From the NCBI RefSeq assembly GCF_000426185.1, contig NZ_AUEW01000011.1, positions 118,972 through 182,971 on the forward strand: a stretch of 64,000 nucleotides of DNA, written 5' to 3'. Source of the DNA: Cellulomonas sp. URHD0024 (lineage in GTDB: Bacteria; Actinomycetota; Actinomycetes; Actinomycetales; Cellulomonadaceae). Shown piece after piece: positions 42,918 through 51,054 of the stretch; positions within the stretch are counted from its first letter, which is position 1; each line of letters opens with the position of its first letter. Position numbers and translations under genes: made by a program. The notes below the pieces were generated by a model, which saw only the letters and a program-made list of their open reading frames with translations, was not told the DNA's origin and searched no databases.

Positions 42918-43343
42918 GGCGTCCAGCCCAGGTTCTAGGGTGAGTTCCGGACGGTGAACGTCCGGAAGGCGGGGGCCGTACGGCGGCGACACCGGGGGCC
43001 GCGGACTGCGACCGCCTCCGCTGGTGTTCACGGCGGTCCAGGCGCTGGCCCTGGTGATGGCCGTGCTCGACGGGCACCACGACGCCGACGACGCGACGCA
43101 GCCGGTCGGCACCGCTCTCGGCACGATCGTGCGGTCCCTGCCCGAGTCGGCCGGTGCCTGTGCGCGGCGACCGAGGGCCCCAGGTCCATCGACTGATCTG
43201 GCGCCGCCCGTTCGCGACGAGAGTCGTGCTGCGACGAGCTGCCGGTCATAGGTGGCCCTCGGCGTGCCGAGTGTCCGAGTTTTTCCCGACGACGCGCCGG
43301 GTGGAGTCTGCGGCCGGTCTGACCAGGGTCTGATATGGAGCGC
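42918..43343. other. intergenic DNA with possible gene remnant
   Basis: A perfect 9-bp inverted repeat TTCCGGACG (42945-42953) / CGTCCGGAA (42959-42967) sits 27 bp from the methyltransferase start. From 43024 a GTG frame begins VFTAVQALALVMAVLDGHHDADDATQ with good codon usage, but it degrades after about 50 codons; it may be a remnant. Nothing else is supported. Confidence 0.3.
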
Positions 43344-43382
43344 TCCGAAGCGTTCAGCCCTTCGGATGGGTGCTAGCACCCA
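43344..43382. promoter_or_regulatory. hairpin plus palindromic operator-like element (copy 1)
   Basis: TCCGAAG (43344-43350) pairs with CTTCGGA (43360-43366). Directly after it comes the perfect 16-bp palindrome TGGGTGCTAGCACCCA (43367-43382). The core GGTGCTAGCACCCAG (43369-43383) is identical to 45161-45175. It ends 105 bp before the gene at 43488. Operator function is inferred. Confidence 0.6.
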
Positions 43383-43487
43383 GATGGGTGATCTCTGTGG
43401 CAAGGGCCTGTCATAGGCGCCTGTGACTCCTGCAGGTCCGGCACGGACGACCGATGGGAGGCCTGTCCCTACCGAGAGGTCGCGTCA

Positions 43488-44546
43488 ATGTCGACAATCG
43501 ATCTGCCCATGGTCCGGAGCATCACCCTGGCCGACCTTCGCCGGGTCAACGCCCCCGTGGTGCTCGGCAGTCTCGTGGTCGTGCTCGTCGCCTGGGCGTC
43601 GGGTCTGCTCGGGCATGCCACCGATGCGGCGGAGCAGCGGGCCGAACAGGTCCAGCACCAACGGCAGGCCGCGCACCGGGTCCACGCACTCGCCGCCGAC
43701 TGGTCCATCGAGCAGTCCTTCCTCGACGCATCCCGGCGCGACGCCATCATCGACACGCTCGGGACCGTCACCGCGGAACGCGCGGCGGTGGCGGCCGAGA
43801 GGGGCGCGGCGCTCACGAACGCGAGCGCCGTGCTCGACGGCTCGGCAGGTAAGGCTGACGACGCGAAGCGCGCCCAGCTCGCCGCCGCGATCGCCGTCCT
43901 CTCGGGACCCGAGACGGTGTACTCGCGGGTCGCCGTCGCGACCGCCGACGCCTCGCGCCTCGCCGGCGAGGTGTCCGCTGCCGAGGCGGCGTGGACCGTC
44001 GAGCAGCAGCGGCTCGCCACCGTGAGCGCCGCCGCCGCGGCCCACGACGCGGCCCGGAGCTCGGTCCGCAGCGCGGCGCGGGCCACCCCAGTGAGCCACG
44101 TCCGCACCACCCCGAACCTGCCGCGGGGCGGCACCGTGCAGGAGGTCGGGGAGGCGACCCTTCGCTCCCTGCCGGGCAACGCCGGCGTCACGATCCACTG
44201 GAACGACCCCGACATCGGCGGCCACCTCGGCGCAGTGTGGTCCGGCAACACGACGTACATCATGGTCAACGGCGCGGCGCTCGCCGGAAACCCGGGCAAG
44301 ACCCGCGACGTCGTCCGGCACGAGATCGCGCACATCTACCAGGGCCGGCTCGCCGCCGCGAACGGGCTGTCGTGGAGCGAGCTCGGAAGGCGGATGTCCG
44401 CTGCCTTCGGCGCCAACCCGCAGGAGAAGGCCGCCGACTGCGTAGCCCGGCGGTTCGGCGCCTCGTGGACGTACTACACGAGCGACTGCGGTGGCGCGCA
44501 GAAGCAGGCGTGGGTGGACGGAATGATCGGCGGCCGCCTGCCCTGA
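43488..44546 (+). CDS. membrane-anchored predicted zinc metallopeptidase
   Basis: 352 residues. One N-terminal membrane helix (VVLGSLVVVLVAWASGLLG, about 24-42) is followed by a long Ala-rich coiled-coil-like region (about 48-205) and a C-terminal domain with HEIAH (His278-His282; DVVRHEIAHIYQ) and a later acidic motif EKAADCVA that could give the third ligand, as in gluzincins. The coiled coil probably spans the outer face before the catalytic part. Family not recognised. Upstream lies the TGGGTGCTAGCACCCA palindrome, also present before 45241. GAGAGG precedes the ATG. Confidence 0.7.
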   Translation: MSTIDLPMVRSITLADLRRVNAPVVLGSLVVVLVAWASGLLGHATDAAEQRAEQVQHQRQAAHRVHALAADWSIEQSFLDASRRDAIIDTLGTVTAERAAVAAERGAALTNASAVLDGSAGKADDAKRAQLAAAIAVLSGPETVYSRVAVATADASRLAGEVSAAEAAWTVEQQRLATVSAAAAAHDAARSSVRSAARATPVSHVRTTPNLPRGGTVQEVGEATLRSLPGNAGVTIHWNDPDIGGHLGAVWSGNTTYIMVNGAALAGNPGKTRDVVRHEIAHIYQGRLAAANGLSWSELGRRMSAAFGANPQEKAADCVARRFGASWTYYTSDCGGAQKQAWVDGMIGGRLP

Positions 44547-44563
44547 GGGTGTAGAGACGTGCT

Positions 44564-45115
44564 GTGACCACAGGCTCAGCGTTCCGTTCCGGCGAGCTCC
44601 TCTGGCGGGAGCGCATGTCGACGAGCACGATCGTGCTCGGCTGGCTCGGGGTGGCGTTCGGGTTGCTGGTGCTCGGGGTGGGGGTCGCCCGGACGCTCCA
44701 CCCCGTCGACACCTCTGCCGGCCCGGTGTACGTGGTCGTCGGGCTCGCCATCGCGTGGTTCAGCCTGGCCGGGTCGCTGCTTCCCGTCGTCGAGTCGCGA
44801 TCGGCGGGGATCTACGTCCGCAACGTGCTGCACGAGACGTGGGTGCCGTGGGCAGCCGTCGTCCAGATCGTCCCGAACGCCCGCGTCAACGTCATCCTCG
44901 ACGCCGGTCGGTTCGTCGGTGCCTGGGCGGTCCAACCCGGTGGGGGACGCGTCGACGCCGTCGTGGAACGGCTCACGGCGGACTGGCGCGCTGGGCCGAG
45001 GGGCGAGGGTGGAGCGGAGGAGGTCCGGCGGGTGTCGTGGCCGCCCGCGTCGGCGGTCGCGGTCGTCGCCGGCTACGTGGTCGTGGTGCTGGCCGTGAGC
45101 CTCGCGACCGGATGA
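44564..45115 (+). CDS. PH-like domain membrane protein
   Basis: 183 residues with two N-terminal hydrophobic segments (IVLGWLGVAFGLLVLGVGV; VYVVVGLAIAWFSLAGSLL), a soluble beta-rich part (VESRSAGIYVRNVLHETWVPWAAVVQIV) resembling a bacterial PH-type domain, and a final hydrophobic segment. The start is uncertain: GTG at 44564 or ATG at 44615, the latter with GCGGGAG upstream. Function unknown. Confidence 0.65.
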   Translation: MTTGSAFRSGELLWRERMSTSTIVLGWLGVAFGLLVLGVGVARTLHPVDTSAGPVYVVVGLAIAWFSLAGSLLPVVESRSAGIYVRNVLHETWVPWAAVVQIVPNARVNVILDAGRFVGAWAVQPGGGRVDAVVERLTADWRAGPRGEGGAEEVRRVSWPPASAVAVVAGYVVVVLAVSLATG

Positions 45116-45160
45116 CAGCCGTGGGACGCGGACGGGTGAACGCCCACCCGACGGCTCACA

Positions 45161-45175
45161 GGTGCTAGCACCCAG
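45161..45175. promoter_or_regulatory. GGTGCTAGCACC palindrome (copy 2)
   Basis: GGTGCTAGCACCCAG repeats exactly the 15 bp at 43369. Here the perfect part is the 12-bp core. A small inverted repeat CGGGTG (45133-45138) / CACCCG (45145-45150) lies upstream. The gene at 45241 starts 65 bp after the element. Confidence 0.6.
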
Positions 45176-45240
45176 TCGATAGTCGTCTTCGTGCAGCTGG
45201 ACTACAGCAGGGCGGCAGCGAGGCCGCAGGTGAGACCGCG

Positions 45241-45696
45241 ATGAGCGTGCTGACCTCCGGCTCGGCCCGGACCACCACCGCGGACCGGCCGACGACAACG
45301 GCGTCCGAGCCGATCACCGACCAGCTCGCCGACTCCGTGGACTGGTTCGCCGGCACGCTGGCGTCGTGGCGCCGCAGCAGCTGGTGCCGCGCCGTGGCCG
45401 TTCTCGCGATGCTCGGCGCGGTCGGCGACGCGCTGACGACGTCGAGGATCCCGCACGTCGAAGGCATCCACGAGGGCAACCCGGTCTCTGCGGCCGGGCA
45501 GGCGTTCGTCGGCTCGGTCCCGGTGTTCATGGTCCTGGTGACCATCCCGCTGGTGCTGATCTTCCTGGTCCTGGCCAACCGCCCGCGGTCCGCCTACACG
45601 TGGTTCATCTGGTTCGCGGTGGCAAGCGTCGGCGCGGTGAAGCTCGTCGTGACGTACTCGAACCTGGTCGTCCTCGGGACTGCCGCAGCCGGGTAG
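45241..45696 (+). CDS. small membrane protein
   Basis: 151 residues with a polar N-terminus and three membrane segments (AVAVLAMLGAVGDALTTS; VFMVLVTIPLVLIFLVLAN; WFIWFAVASVGAVKLVVTYS). No family recognised with certainty; similar to the small DUF5658-type membrane proteins. It shares the palindromic upstream element with 43488. Its stop at 45694 touches the stop of the opposing gene. Confidence 0.7.
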   Translation: MSVLTSGSARTTTADRPTTTASEPITDQLADSVDWFAGTLASWRRSSWCRAVAVLAMLGAVGDALTTSRIPHVEGIHEGNPVSAAGQAFVGSVPVFMVLVTIPLVLIFLVLANRPRSAYTWFIWFAVASVGAVKLVVTYSNLVVLGTAAAG

Positions 45697-45706
45697 CTAG
45701 CCCGGC
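45688..45706. terminator. shared bidirectional hairpin between convergent genes
   Basis: GCCGGG-TAGCTAG-CCCGGC. The loop contains both stop codons, TAG of the plus gene (45694-45696) and TAG of the minus gene (45697-45699, reversed), with no bases between them. Confidence 0.55.
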
Positions 45707-47223
45707 GGCAGCCTCAGCTGGATGCCCCGGACGTCCACCGCGGCGGGCCACCGGTGCAGGACGGCGAGCGTCTCGGGGTCGAAGGAGTTCCCCACGGCGC
45801 GCGCCAGGACCATCGCCTCCCCGGACATCAGGTAGGTCCGAGCGTTCAGCTGCCACGGCCGGTTGTCGATCCGATCGACCGACGCACCGCTCGGGTCCGT
45901 GCCGCCCGCATCCAACGTCTGGCCCGACAGGTCGACGGCGACGTCGCACCCCTCGTCGAGATCCCGTGAGAGCACGTCGAGGAGCGCGAGGGCGGCCGGT
46001 GCGTCGGCCTGGATGCATCCGTCGGGCAGGCGCGCGGCCATCGCGGCCGTCGGGAAGTCCACGAGGGTGGACGGTCGGAACGCGCCCACCACCAGCGCGA
46101 GCGGAACGCAGACCAGGACGGCGACCGGTACACGGGTGCGGTCGGGGACGGCCGCGACACCGGCGGCGACGACCAGCACCAGAGCGGGCGCGCAGAAGGC
46201 CGCGTAGCTCGGCAGGTAGGTCGGTGCGAGCAGGACGACGCTGCCCTGGGCGGCGAGCATCACCACCCACAACCGTCCCCGGCGCGCACGCCAGGCGACG
46301 ACCGCCGCCGTCACGACGACCGCGCCGACCACGACCAGCAGCACCCTTCGCTGCGACGGGTCGTCGGTCACGTTCGTGACGTTCAGACCGGTCATGTCGA
46401 GCAGTCGGGTCATCGTCGGCAGGCCGTCGCGGGCCCGACCCACCTGGTCGAGCACGACGTAGCGGAACATGGTCGATCCGGCCGGCGCCGCGAACGGCAG
46501 GACCACGACCGACGCCGCCGCGGCTGCCGCGAGCGCCGCGCGAAGCGCCGGCTGCCACCCACGGACGGCGAGCTGCGAGACCAGCACGACGAGCACGGGC
46601 ACGACGTCCCAGATCTTCACGACGACGCCCAGGCCGAGCACCGCGCCGCCCGCCCAGGTCCACCAGGGGCGCGCACCCTCGTCGGCCGAGCGCAGGAGCA
46701 GCAGCACACCTCCGAGCAGCGTGACCGTGCCTAGGGGCTCGAGCATGGTGAGCCGCTCCGTGTAGACGGCCGGCGCCGCCACCGCGTAGAGCAGGCCGCC
46801 GACGACAGCGGGCACGGCGCCCCACCGCCACGCGATACGCGTGACCAGGGCGGCGCTCGCGGCACCGACGAGCATGAAGCCGACCCGCGCCGCGACGAGC
46901 GCGTTCGAGTCGCTGGTCACGTGCGTGAGTGCCGCGAACGGCGCGAGCACGAGCGTGATCCCGGGCGGGTGCAGGAACAGGAAGTCGCGGTAGGGCAGCC
47001 GGCCGTGCACCAGGGCGACCGCGGAGGCGAAGTACACGCCGTCGTCGTACCCGTGGTAGCCGCGGACGCCCCGCGCGCCACCGCACACGATCCACCGCAT
47101 CACGAACGCCAGGACCGCAGCGCCGGCCGTGATCAGCCGTCCGAGCGTCCGGGGCGCGAACCGGGGCAGCGCGAGGCGCGCGGCTCGTCGTGCCGCGGGT
47201 GTCGTGCTCAGGTCGACCGCCAA
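45697..47223 (-). CDS. multi-pass glycosyltransferase-like membrane protein
   Basis: 508 residues with about ten membrane helices and, after the first, DDGVYFASAVALVHGRLPYRDFLFLHPPG, matching the Asp-containing first periplasmic loop of GT39/GT87-type polyprenol-dependent glycosyltransferases. A soluble C-terminal domain of 120 residues follows. It may transfer sugars to cell-envelope lipids or proteins. The start is a TTG at 47223; a GTG two codons inside is an alternative. Confidence 0.75.
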   Translation of the reverse strand: MAVDLSTTPAARRAARLALPRFAPRTLGRLITAGAAVLAFVMRWIVCGGARGVRGYHGYDDGVYFASAVALVHGRLPYRDFLFLHPPGITLVLAPFAALTHVTSDSNALVAARVGFMLVGAASAALVTRIAWRWGAVPAVVGGLLYAVAAPAVYTERLTMLEPLGTVTLLGGVLLLLRSADEGARPWWTWAGGAVLGLGVVVKIWDVVPVLVVLVSQLAVRGWQPALRAALAAAAAASVVVLPFAAPAGSTMFRYVVLDQVGRARDGLPTMTRLLDMTGLNVTNVTDDPSQRRVLLVVVGAVVVTAAVVAWRARRGRLWVVMLAAQGSVVLLAPTYLPSYAAFCAPALVLVVAAGVAAVPDRTRVPVAVLVCVPLALVVGAFRPSTLVDFPTAAMAARLPDGCIQADAPAALALLDVLSRDLDEGCDVAVDLSGQTLDAGGTDPSGASVDRIDNRPWQLNARTYLMSGEAMVLARAVGNSFDPETLAVLHRWPAAVDVRGIQLRLPPG

Positions 47224-47330
47224 CGCAGGGCTCCAGGGTTCGGGCGGACCGATTGTCGCACCCGGTGCGTCCCGCGCGGGGCCGGTCCTAATAGGGTGTG
47301 TGCCGCCGACGACGAGAGGGACACGCCCCG

Positions 47331-49469
47331 ATGGACAAGGCCTGGCTGGATGCCACCCGCACCCCCGCGGAGCGGACCGAGCTGCTGCTCGCCCAGATGA
47401 CGCTCGCGGAGAAGGTGGGGCAGCTGCACCAGCCTGCCAACGTCAGCGCTGCCGACGACGCCGAGTCCCTGCGGGCGGGTCGGATCGGCACGTCCCTGTC
47501 GGCGAGCGGCGCCACCGCCGGCAACGTGCGCGACGAGGGCGTGGCGGTCCGGGCGGTCAACGCGGTGCAGCGGATCGCCGTCGAGGAGTCGCGCCTCGGC
47601 ATCCCGCTGCTCATGGCTCGCGACGTCATCCACGGGCACCGCACCGTCTTCCCGATCCCGCTCGGACAGGCGGCGACCTGGGACGCCGGGCTGGTGGAGC
47701 GTGGCGCCCGGCTGGCCGCGGTCGAGGCGAGCGCCGTCGGCATCGGCTGGACGTTCACGCCGATGATGGACATCACCGGCGACCACCGCTGGGGCCGTGT
47801 CGCGGAGAGCCTGGGGGAGGATCCGGTGCTGGCCGGTCGGCTGGCGGCGGCCACGGTCCGCGGGCTGCAGACCGACGACCTGTCGGCCCCGGACGCGATC
47901 GCGGCGTGCGCCAAGCACTACGTCGGCTACGGGCTGGCCGAGGGCGGCCGGGACTACAACTCGGTGACGGCCGGCGAGAACAGCCTGCGCAACCTGCAGC
48001 TGCGCCCGTTCCACGAGTGCGTCCGGGCGGGCGTCGCCACCGTCATGTCGAGCTTCAACGACATCGACGGCGTCCCGGTGCACGCGAACAGGCGATACCT
48101 GCGCGAGATCCTCAAGGACGAGTGGGCCTTCGACGGCGCGATCGTCAGCGACTGGGACGGCGTCGGGGAGATCGTGCAGCACCGAGTCGCCGCCGACCTG
48201 GCGGACGCCGCCCGTCAGGGGCTCGAGGCAGGTGTCGACATGGACATGGTCTCCGGGGCCTACCTCGCGCACCTCGAGCAGCTGGTGTCCGACGGTGCGG
48301 TATCCGTCGACCTGCTCGACGACGCCGTGCGACGGGTGCTCACCCTGAAGTTCCGGTGCGGGATCTTCGAGCACCCGTACACCGACGAGGACCTGGAGGC
48401 CCAGGTCTCGGGTTCCGACGAGCACCGCGCCGCGGCGCGCTCGGCGGCCGCAGCGTCGCTGGTGCTGCTGAAGAACGACGGCATCCTGCCGTTGGCGGCT
48501 GCGTCCGACGAGCGGATCCTGCTCACGGGTCCGCTGCTGGACGCCACCGATGCGCTCTTCGGGACGTGGACCTTGGACGGTCGCGCGGACGAGGTCGTCT
48601 CGATCGCCGACGGGCTCACGCGCTTCACCGGACCGGGTGCGCGGTCGGTGCCGTGGACGCACAGCGACCAGGTTCTGGCGGCGGCTCGCGAGGTGTCGAC
48701 GGTGGTCGCGTTCGTCGGCGAGCACCCCGTGCGGTCCGGCGAGGCCAACTCGATCACGACGCTCGACCTTCCGGTCGGCCAGCTGGAGACGCTGCAGGCC
48801 ATCAAGGCGGTCGGCGTCCGGCTGGTCGTCGTGGTGCTCGGTGGACGGGCGCTGTCCCTGCCGTGGATCGCCGAGCACGCCGACGCGGTGCTCTACGCCT
48901 GGCACCCCGGTTCGGAGGGCGGGAACGCGATCGCGGACGTGCTCTTCGGGGCCGTCGGCCCGCGCGGACGCCTGCCGATCACGCTGCCGCGGTCGGCGGG
49001 GCAGCAGCCGCTCGTGTACAACCACCGCTCGACCGGGCGCCCCATCGCGCTCGCGCGGGACGGGCAGTGGGGTCGGTACCAGGACAGCCTCTCCGCGCCG
49101 CTCTACCCGTTCGGGTTCGGGCTCACGTACGGCTCCGTCGAGTACTCGGGCGTCATGGTGCAAGGTGCGTCGCCGGTGACCGCCTCCGTCGTCGTGACGA
49201 ACACCGGAGACCTCGCGTGCACCGAGGTGGTGCAGGTCTACGTGCGCGACGAGGTCGCCGCGGTCACGCGACCGGTCAAGGAGCTGCTCGACTGGGCCGT
49301 CGTCGAGCTGGCCGCCGGTGCGTCGCAGACCGTCCGGTTCACCATCGACGACGAGCGGCTCGGCTACTACGGGCCGGACGGACGGTTCCGCGTGGACCCG
49401 GGGGAGTTCGCACTCTGGATCGCGCCCGACTCCGCGAGCGGGGAACCGGTGTCGTTCACGCGGGCGTAG
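47331..49469 (+). CDS. glycoside hydrolase family 3 (beta-glucosidase-like)
   Basis: 712 residues without signal peptide, so intracellular. The N-terminal barrel carries GIPLLMARDVIHGHRTVFPIP, KHYVGYG and the catalytic nucleophile Asp274 in IVSDWDG. The C-terminal alpha-beta sandwich with AWHPGSEGGNAIADVLFG and a fibronectin-III-like end (TNTGDLACTEVVQVYV) follow, the standard bgl order. It probably hydrolyses beta-glucosides or xylosides derived from plant polymers; exact specificity unknown. The ATG at 47331 was chosen over a frame opening at 47298. Confidence 0.93.
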   Translation: MDKAWLDATRTPAERTELLLAQMTLAEKVGQLHQPANVSAADDAESLRAGRIGTSLSASGATAGNVRDEGVAVRAVNAVQRIAVEESRLGIPLLMARDVIHGHRTVFPIPLGQAATWDAGLVERGARLAAVEASAVGIGWTFTPMMDITGDHRWGRVAESLGEDPVLAGRLAAATVRGLQTDDLSAPDAIAACAKHYVGYGLAEGGRDYNSVTAGENSLRNLQLRPFHECVRAGVATVMSSFNDIDGVPVHANRRYLREILKDEWAFDGAIVSDWDGVGEIVQHRVAADLADAARQGLEAGVDMDMVSGAYLAHLEQLVSDGAVSVDLLDDAVRRVLTLKFRCGIFEHPYTDEDLEAQVSGSDEHRAAARSAAAASLVLLKNDGILPLAAASDERILLTGPLLDATDALFGTWTLDGRADEVVSIADGLTRFTGPGARSVPWTHSDQVLAAAREVSTVVAFVGEHPVRSGEANSITTLDLPVGQLETLQAIKAVGVRLVVVVLGGRALSLPWIAEHADAVLYAWHPGSEGGNAIADVLFGAVGPRGRLPITLPRSAGQQPLVYNHRSTGRPIALARDGQWGRYQDSLSAPLYPFGFGLTYGSVEYSGVMVQGASPVTASVVVTNTGDLACTEVVQVYVRDEVAAVTRPVKELLDWAVVELAAGASQTVRFTIDDERLGYYGPDGRFRVDPGEFALWIAPDSASGEPVSFTRA

Positions 49470-49472
49470 CGC

Positions 49473-49489
49473 CTTCAGACGCTCTTCAG
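49473..49489 (+). promoter_or_regulatory. CTTCAG direct repeat, 11-bp period (site 1)
   Basis: CTTCAG at 49473-49478 and at 49484-49489, exactly 11 bp apart, in the region upstream of the PASTA gene at 49613. An 11-bp period places both half-sites on one DNA face, as for OmpR-type and SARP regulators. No clear -10 at the canonical distance. Confidence 0.6.
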
Positions 49490-49515
49490 CGCGCGCTCTC
49501 ACGTCAGGGCGAACG

Positions 49516-49553
49516 TCGGACGTTCAGCCAGATCAGTGAACGTCCGATTGTTC
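49516..49553 (+). promoter_or_regulatory. long inverted repeat with downstream TTGTTC (copy 1)
   Basis: Arms TCGGACGTTC (49516-49525) and GAACGTCCGA (49538-49547) with a 12-nt spacer, followed at once by TTGTTCCCAT. Almost the same sequence occurs at 50959, upstream of the paralogous gene. Likely an operator or promoter unit; it lies about 60 bp before the start codon. Confidence 0.6.
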
Positions 49554-49612
49554 CCATGAGTCCCGAATGTCGTGGACGATCGCACGTGGACGCGCCGAGG
49601 AGCGGATGACCC

Positions 49613-50863
49613 ATGCCCGAGACATCGCAGCAGGAGCCTGAGCAGCCCGGTCGGACCGAGATCGCGCTCGGTCGCGTGGTCGAGGAGCACGGTTCGCGGA
49701 TCGCCGAGCAGCCGCTGCGAGTCCGTGCGCTGCTCTCGGACGCCCTCGGCGCCGGGGCGCGCGACGAGCGGTCCGCCATCGACGCGCTCGTCATCGCCGC
49801 CGAGGAGGGCGTCGCCGCGGACCTGGGCCGCCGACGCCGCGGCGAGGGCACCGCGACCGACGACGAGCTGCTCGCCCGGCTGGAGTCTCGGGGTCTGTCC
49901 TCCGAGACCGCCACGGCGGCCGTGAGCGGCTGGGCGATCGCGCTCGGCGCCTCCACGAGCATCCCGGCCACGACGTCCGCGCCACGTCGCTCTGCCCCGG
50001 AGAGCACCGGCCGGCTGTCCCCCGAGGACGACCCCTGGCGGACGGACCTGCCCGAGACGTCCGTCGAGGCCGACGCCGCCCCTCCCGACGTCGAGTCTCC
50101 GGTCAGCCCTCGCTCGGAGTCGACCGGTACGGACCGGACGACGGTTGCCGCCGGCGAGGAGCGCCGGCGCTGGTCCTGGACCTGGGTGGCGGCGGTCGTC
50201 GCGGTGCTGGCCGTAGGCGGCGGTCTCTGGCTGGTGCTGCGACCGGATCCCGCCGGTGACCAGGTGGCGGTACCCGACGTCGTCGGGCGGGAGGTGTCGG
50301 CCGCGAAGGCGGCGGTCCAGGAGACAGGCCTGGTCTGGGGTACCACCGTCGACGCGGCCGACGACTCGGTGCCCGACGGGGCCGTCATCTCGACCGACCC
50401 GGCCGCAGCCACACCGGCAGACGAGGGCACGATCGTCGTGGCCACGATCTCCACCGGCCCTGCGGCTGTCGTCGTCCCCGACGTGACGGGCAAGACCGAG
50501 CAGGAAGCGGTCAGCAGTCTGACGGATGCGGGCCTCACGGTGAACCCGGTGCGGAGCATCGCCGACACTCCGCTCTATCCGCAGGGCCAGGTCGCGAAGA
50601 CGGATCCCGTCGCCGGCGTCTCGGTCGCCTCGGGCGCCGAGATCGACCTGTGGGTGTCCACCGGCAACGTCGAGGTGCCCGACGTTCGCGGGATGCGGAG
50701 GCAGGAGGCGCTCGACGTCCTGAATGCCACGGCGCTCGCCGGCAAGACCTTGGAGGTCCCCTCCGACCAGCCCCCCGGCACCGTGATCGACCAGGTCGAG
50801 GCCCCCGGGACGCTGGTCAGGCAGGGCCGCACGATCAATGTCATGGTCGCCAGCGCGGGCTGA
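49613..50863 (+). CDS. membrane protein with shared helical domain and three PASTA repeats
   Basis: 416 residues. N-terminal cytoplasmic domain (about 15-115; GRVVEEHGSRIAEQPLRVRA, RSAIDALVIAAEEGVAADL, AVSGWAIALG) shared with the two following proteins. A disordered acidic linker, one membrane helix (about 188-210; WSWTWVAAVVAVLAVGGGLW) and three PASTA domains (VAVPDVVGREVSAAKA; VVVPDVTGKTEQEAV; VEVPDVRGMRRQEAL) follow. PASTA domains bind muropeptides or peptidoglycan in kinases such as PknB. This protein has PASTA without a kinase domain, so it may sense the wall and signal through its cytoplasmic domain. Confidence 0.85.
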   Translation: MPETSQQEPEQPGRTEIALGRVVEEHGSRIAEQPLRVRALLSDALGAGARDERSAIDALVIAAEEGVAADLGRRRRGEGTATDDELLARLESRGLSSETATAAVSGWAIALGASTSIPATTSAPRRSAPESTGRLSPEDDPWRTDLPETSVEADAAPPDVESPVSPRSESTGTDRTTVAAGEERRRWSWTWVAAVVAVLAVGGGLWLVLRPDPAGDQVAVPDVVGREVSAAKAAVQETGLVWGTTVDAADDSVPDGAVISTDPAAATPADEGTIVVATISTGPAAVVVPDVTGKTEQEAVSSLTDAGLTVNPVRSIADTPLYPQGQVAKTDPVAGVSVASGAEIDLWVSTGNVEVPDVRGMRRQEALDVLNATALAGKTLEVPSDQPPGTVIDQVEAPGTLVRQGRTINVMVASAG

Positions 50864-50906
50864 TGCGGCGCCGGCCGGCGCCACGTCCCCCGAGCCCAAC
50901 GCACGG

Positions 50907-50934
50907 CTTCGGAGATGCTTCAGCCCGGCTTCAA
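50907..50934 (+). promoter_or_regulatory. CTTCAG-type direct repeat, three half-sites, 11-bp period (site 2)
   Basis: CTTCGG (50907-50912), CTTCAG (50918-50923) and CTTCAA (50929-50934), each 11 bp apart, upstream of the gene at 51055. The distance from here to TTGTTC (62-73 bp) matches that at site 1 (64-75 bp), so the whole arrangement is conserved. Confidence 0.65.
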
Positions 50935-50958
50935 CGCGGAACGGTCCACTGGGTGAAC

Positions 50959-50996
50959 TCGGACGTTCAACCAGATCGGCGAACGTCCGATTGTTC
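50959..50996 (+). promoter_or_regulatory. long inverted repeat with downstream TTGTTC (copy 2)
   Basis: TCGGACGTTC (50959-50968) and GAACGTCCGA (50981-50990) with a 12-nt spacer, then TTGTTCCCAT (50991-51000). Near-identical to the element at 49516, including most of the spacer. It lies 58 bp before the start codon at 51055. Confidence 0.6.
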
Positions 50997-51054
50997 CCAT
51001 TCGCCCCGATATTCGGGACGATCTGCCTGTGGCCCCACAGAGGAGTGACCGACG

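Noticed and set aside
43024..43251. 75-codon plus-strand gene
   Set aside because: Good codon usage holds for only about 50 codons and no ribosome site is visible; noted as a possible remnant only.
43352..43365. GTTCAG and CTTCGG pair near the palindrome as another EmbR-type site
   Set aside because: The half-sites are 8 bp apart, not 11, and belong to a small hairpin.
47292..47297. TAGGGT as -10 for the GH3 gene
   Set aside because: No -35-like sequence at 16-19 bp; the nearest TTGTCG is 33 bp away.
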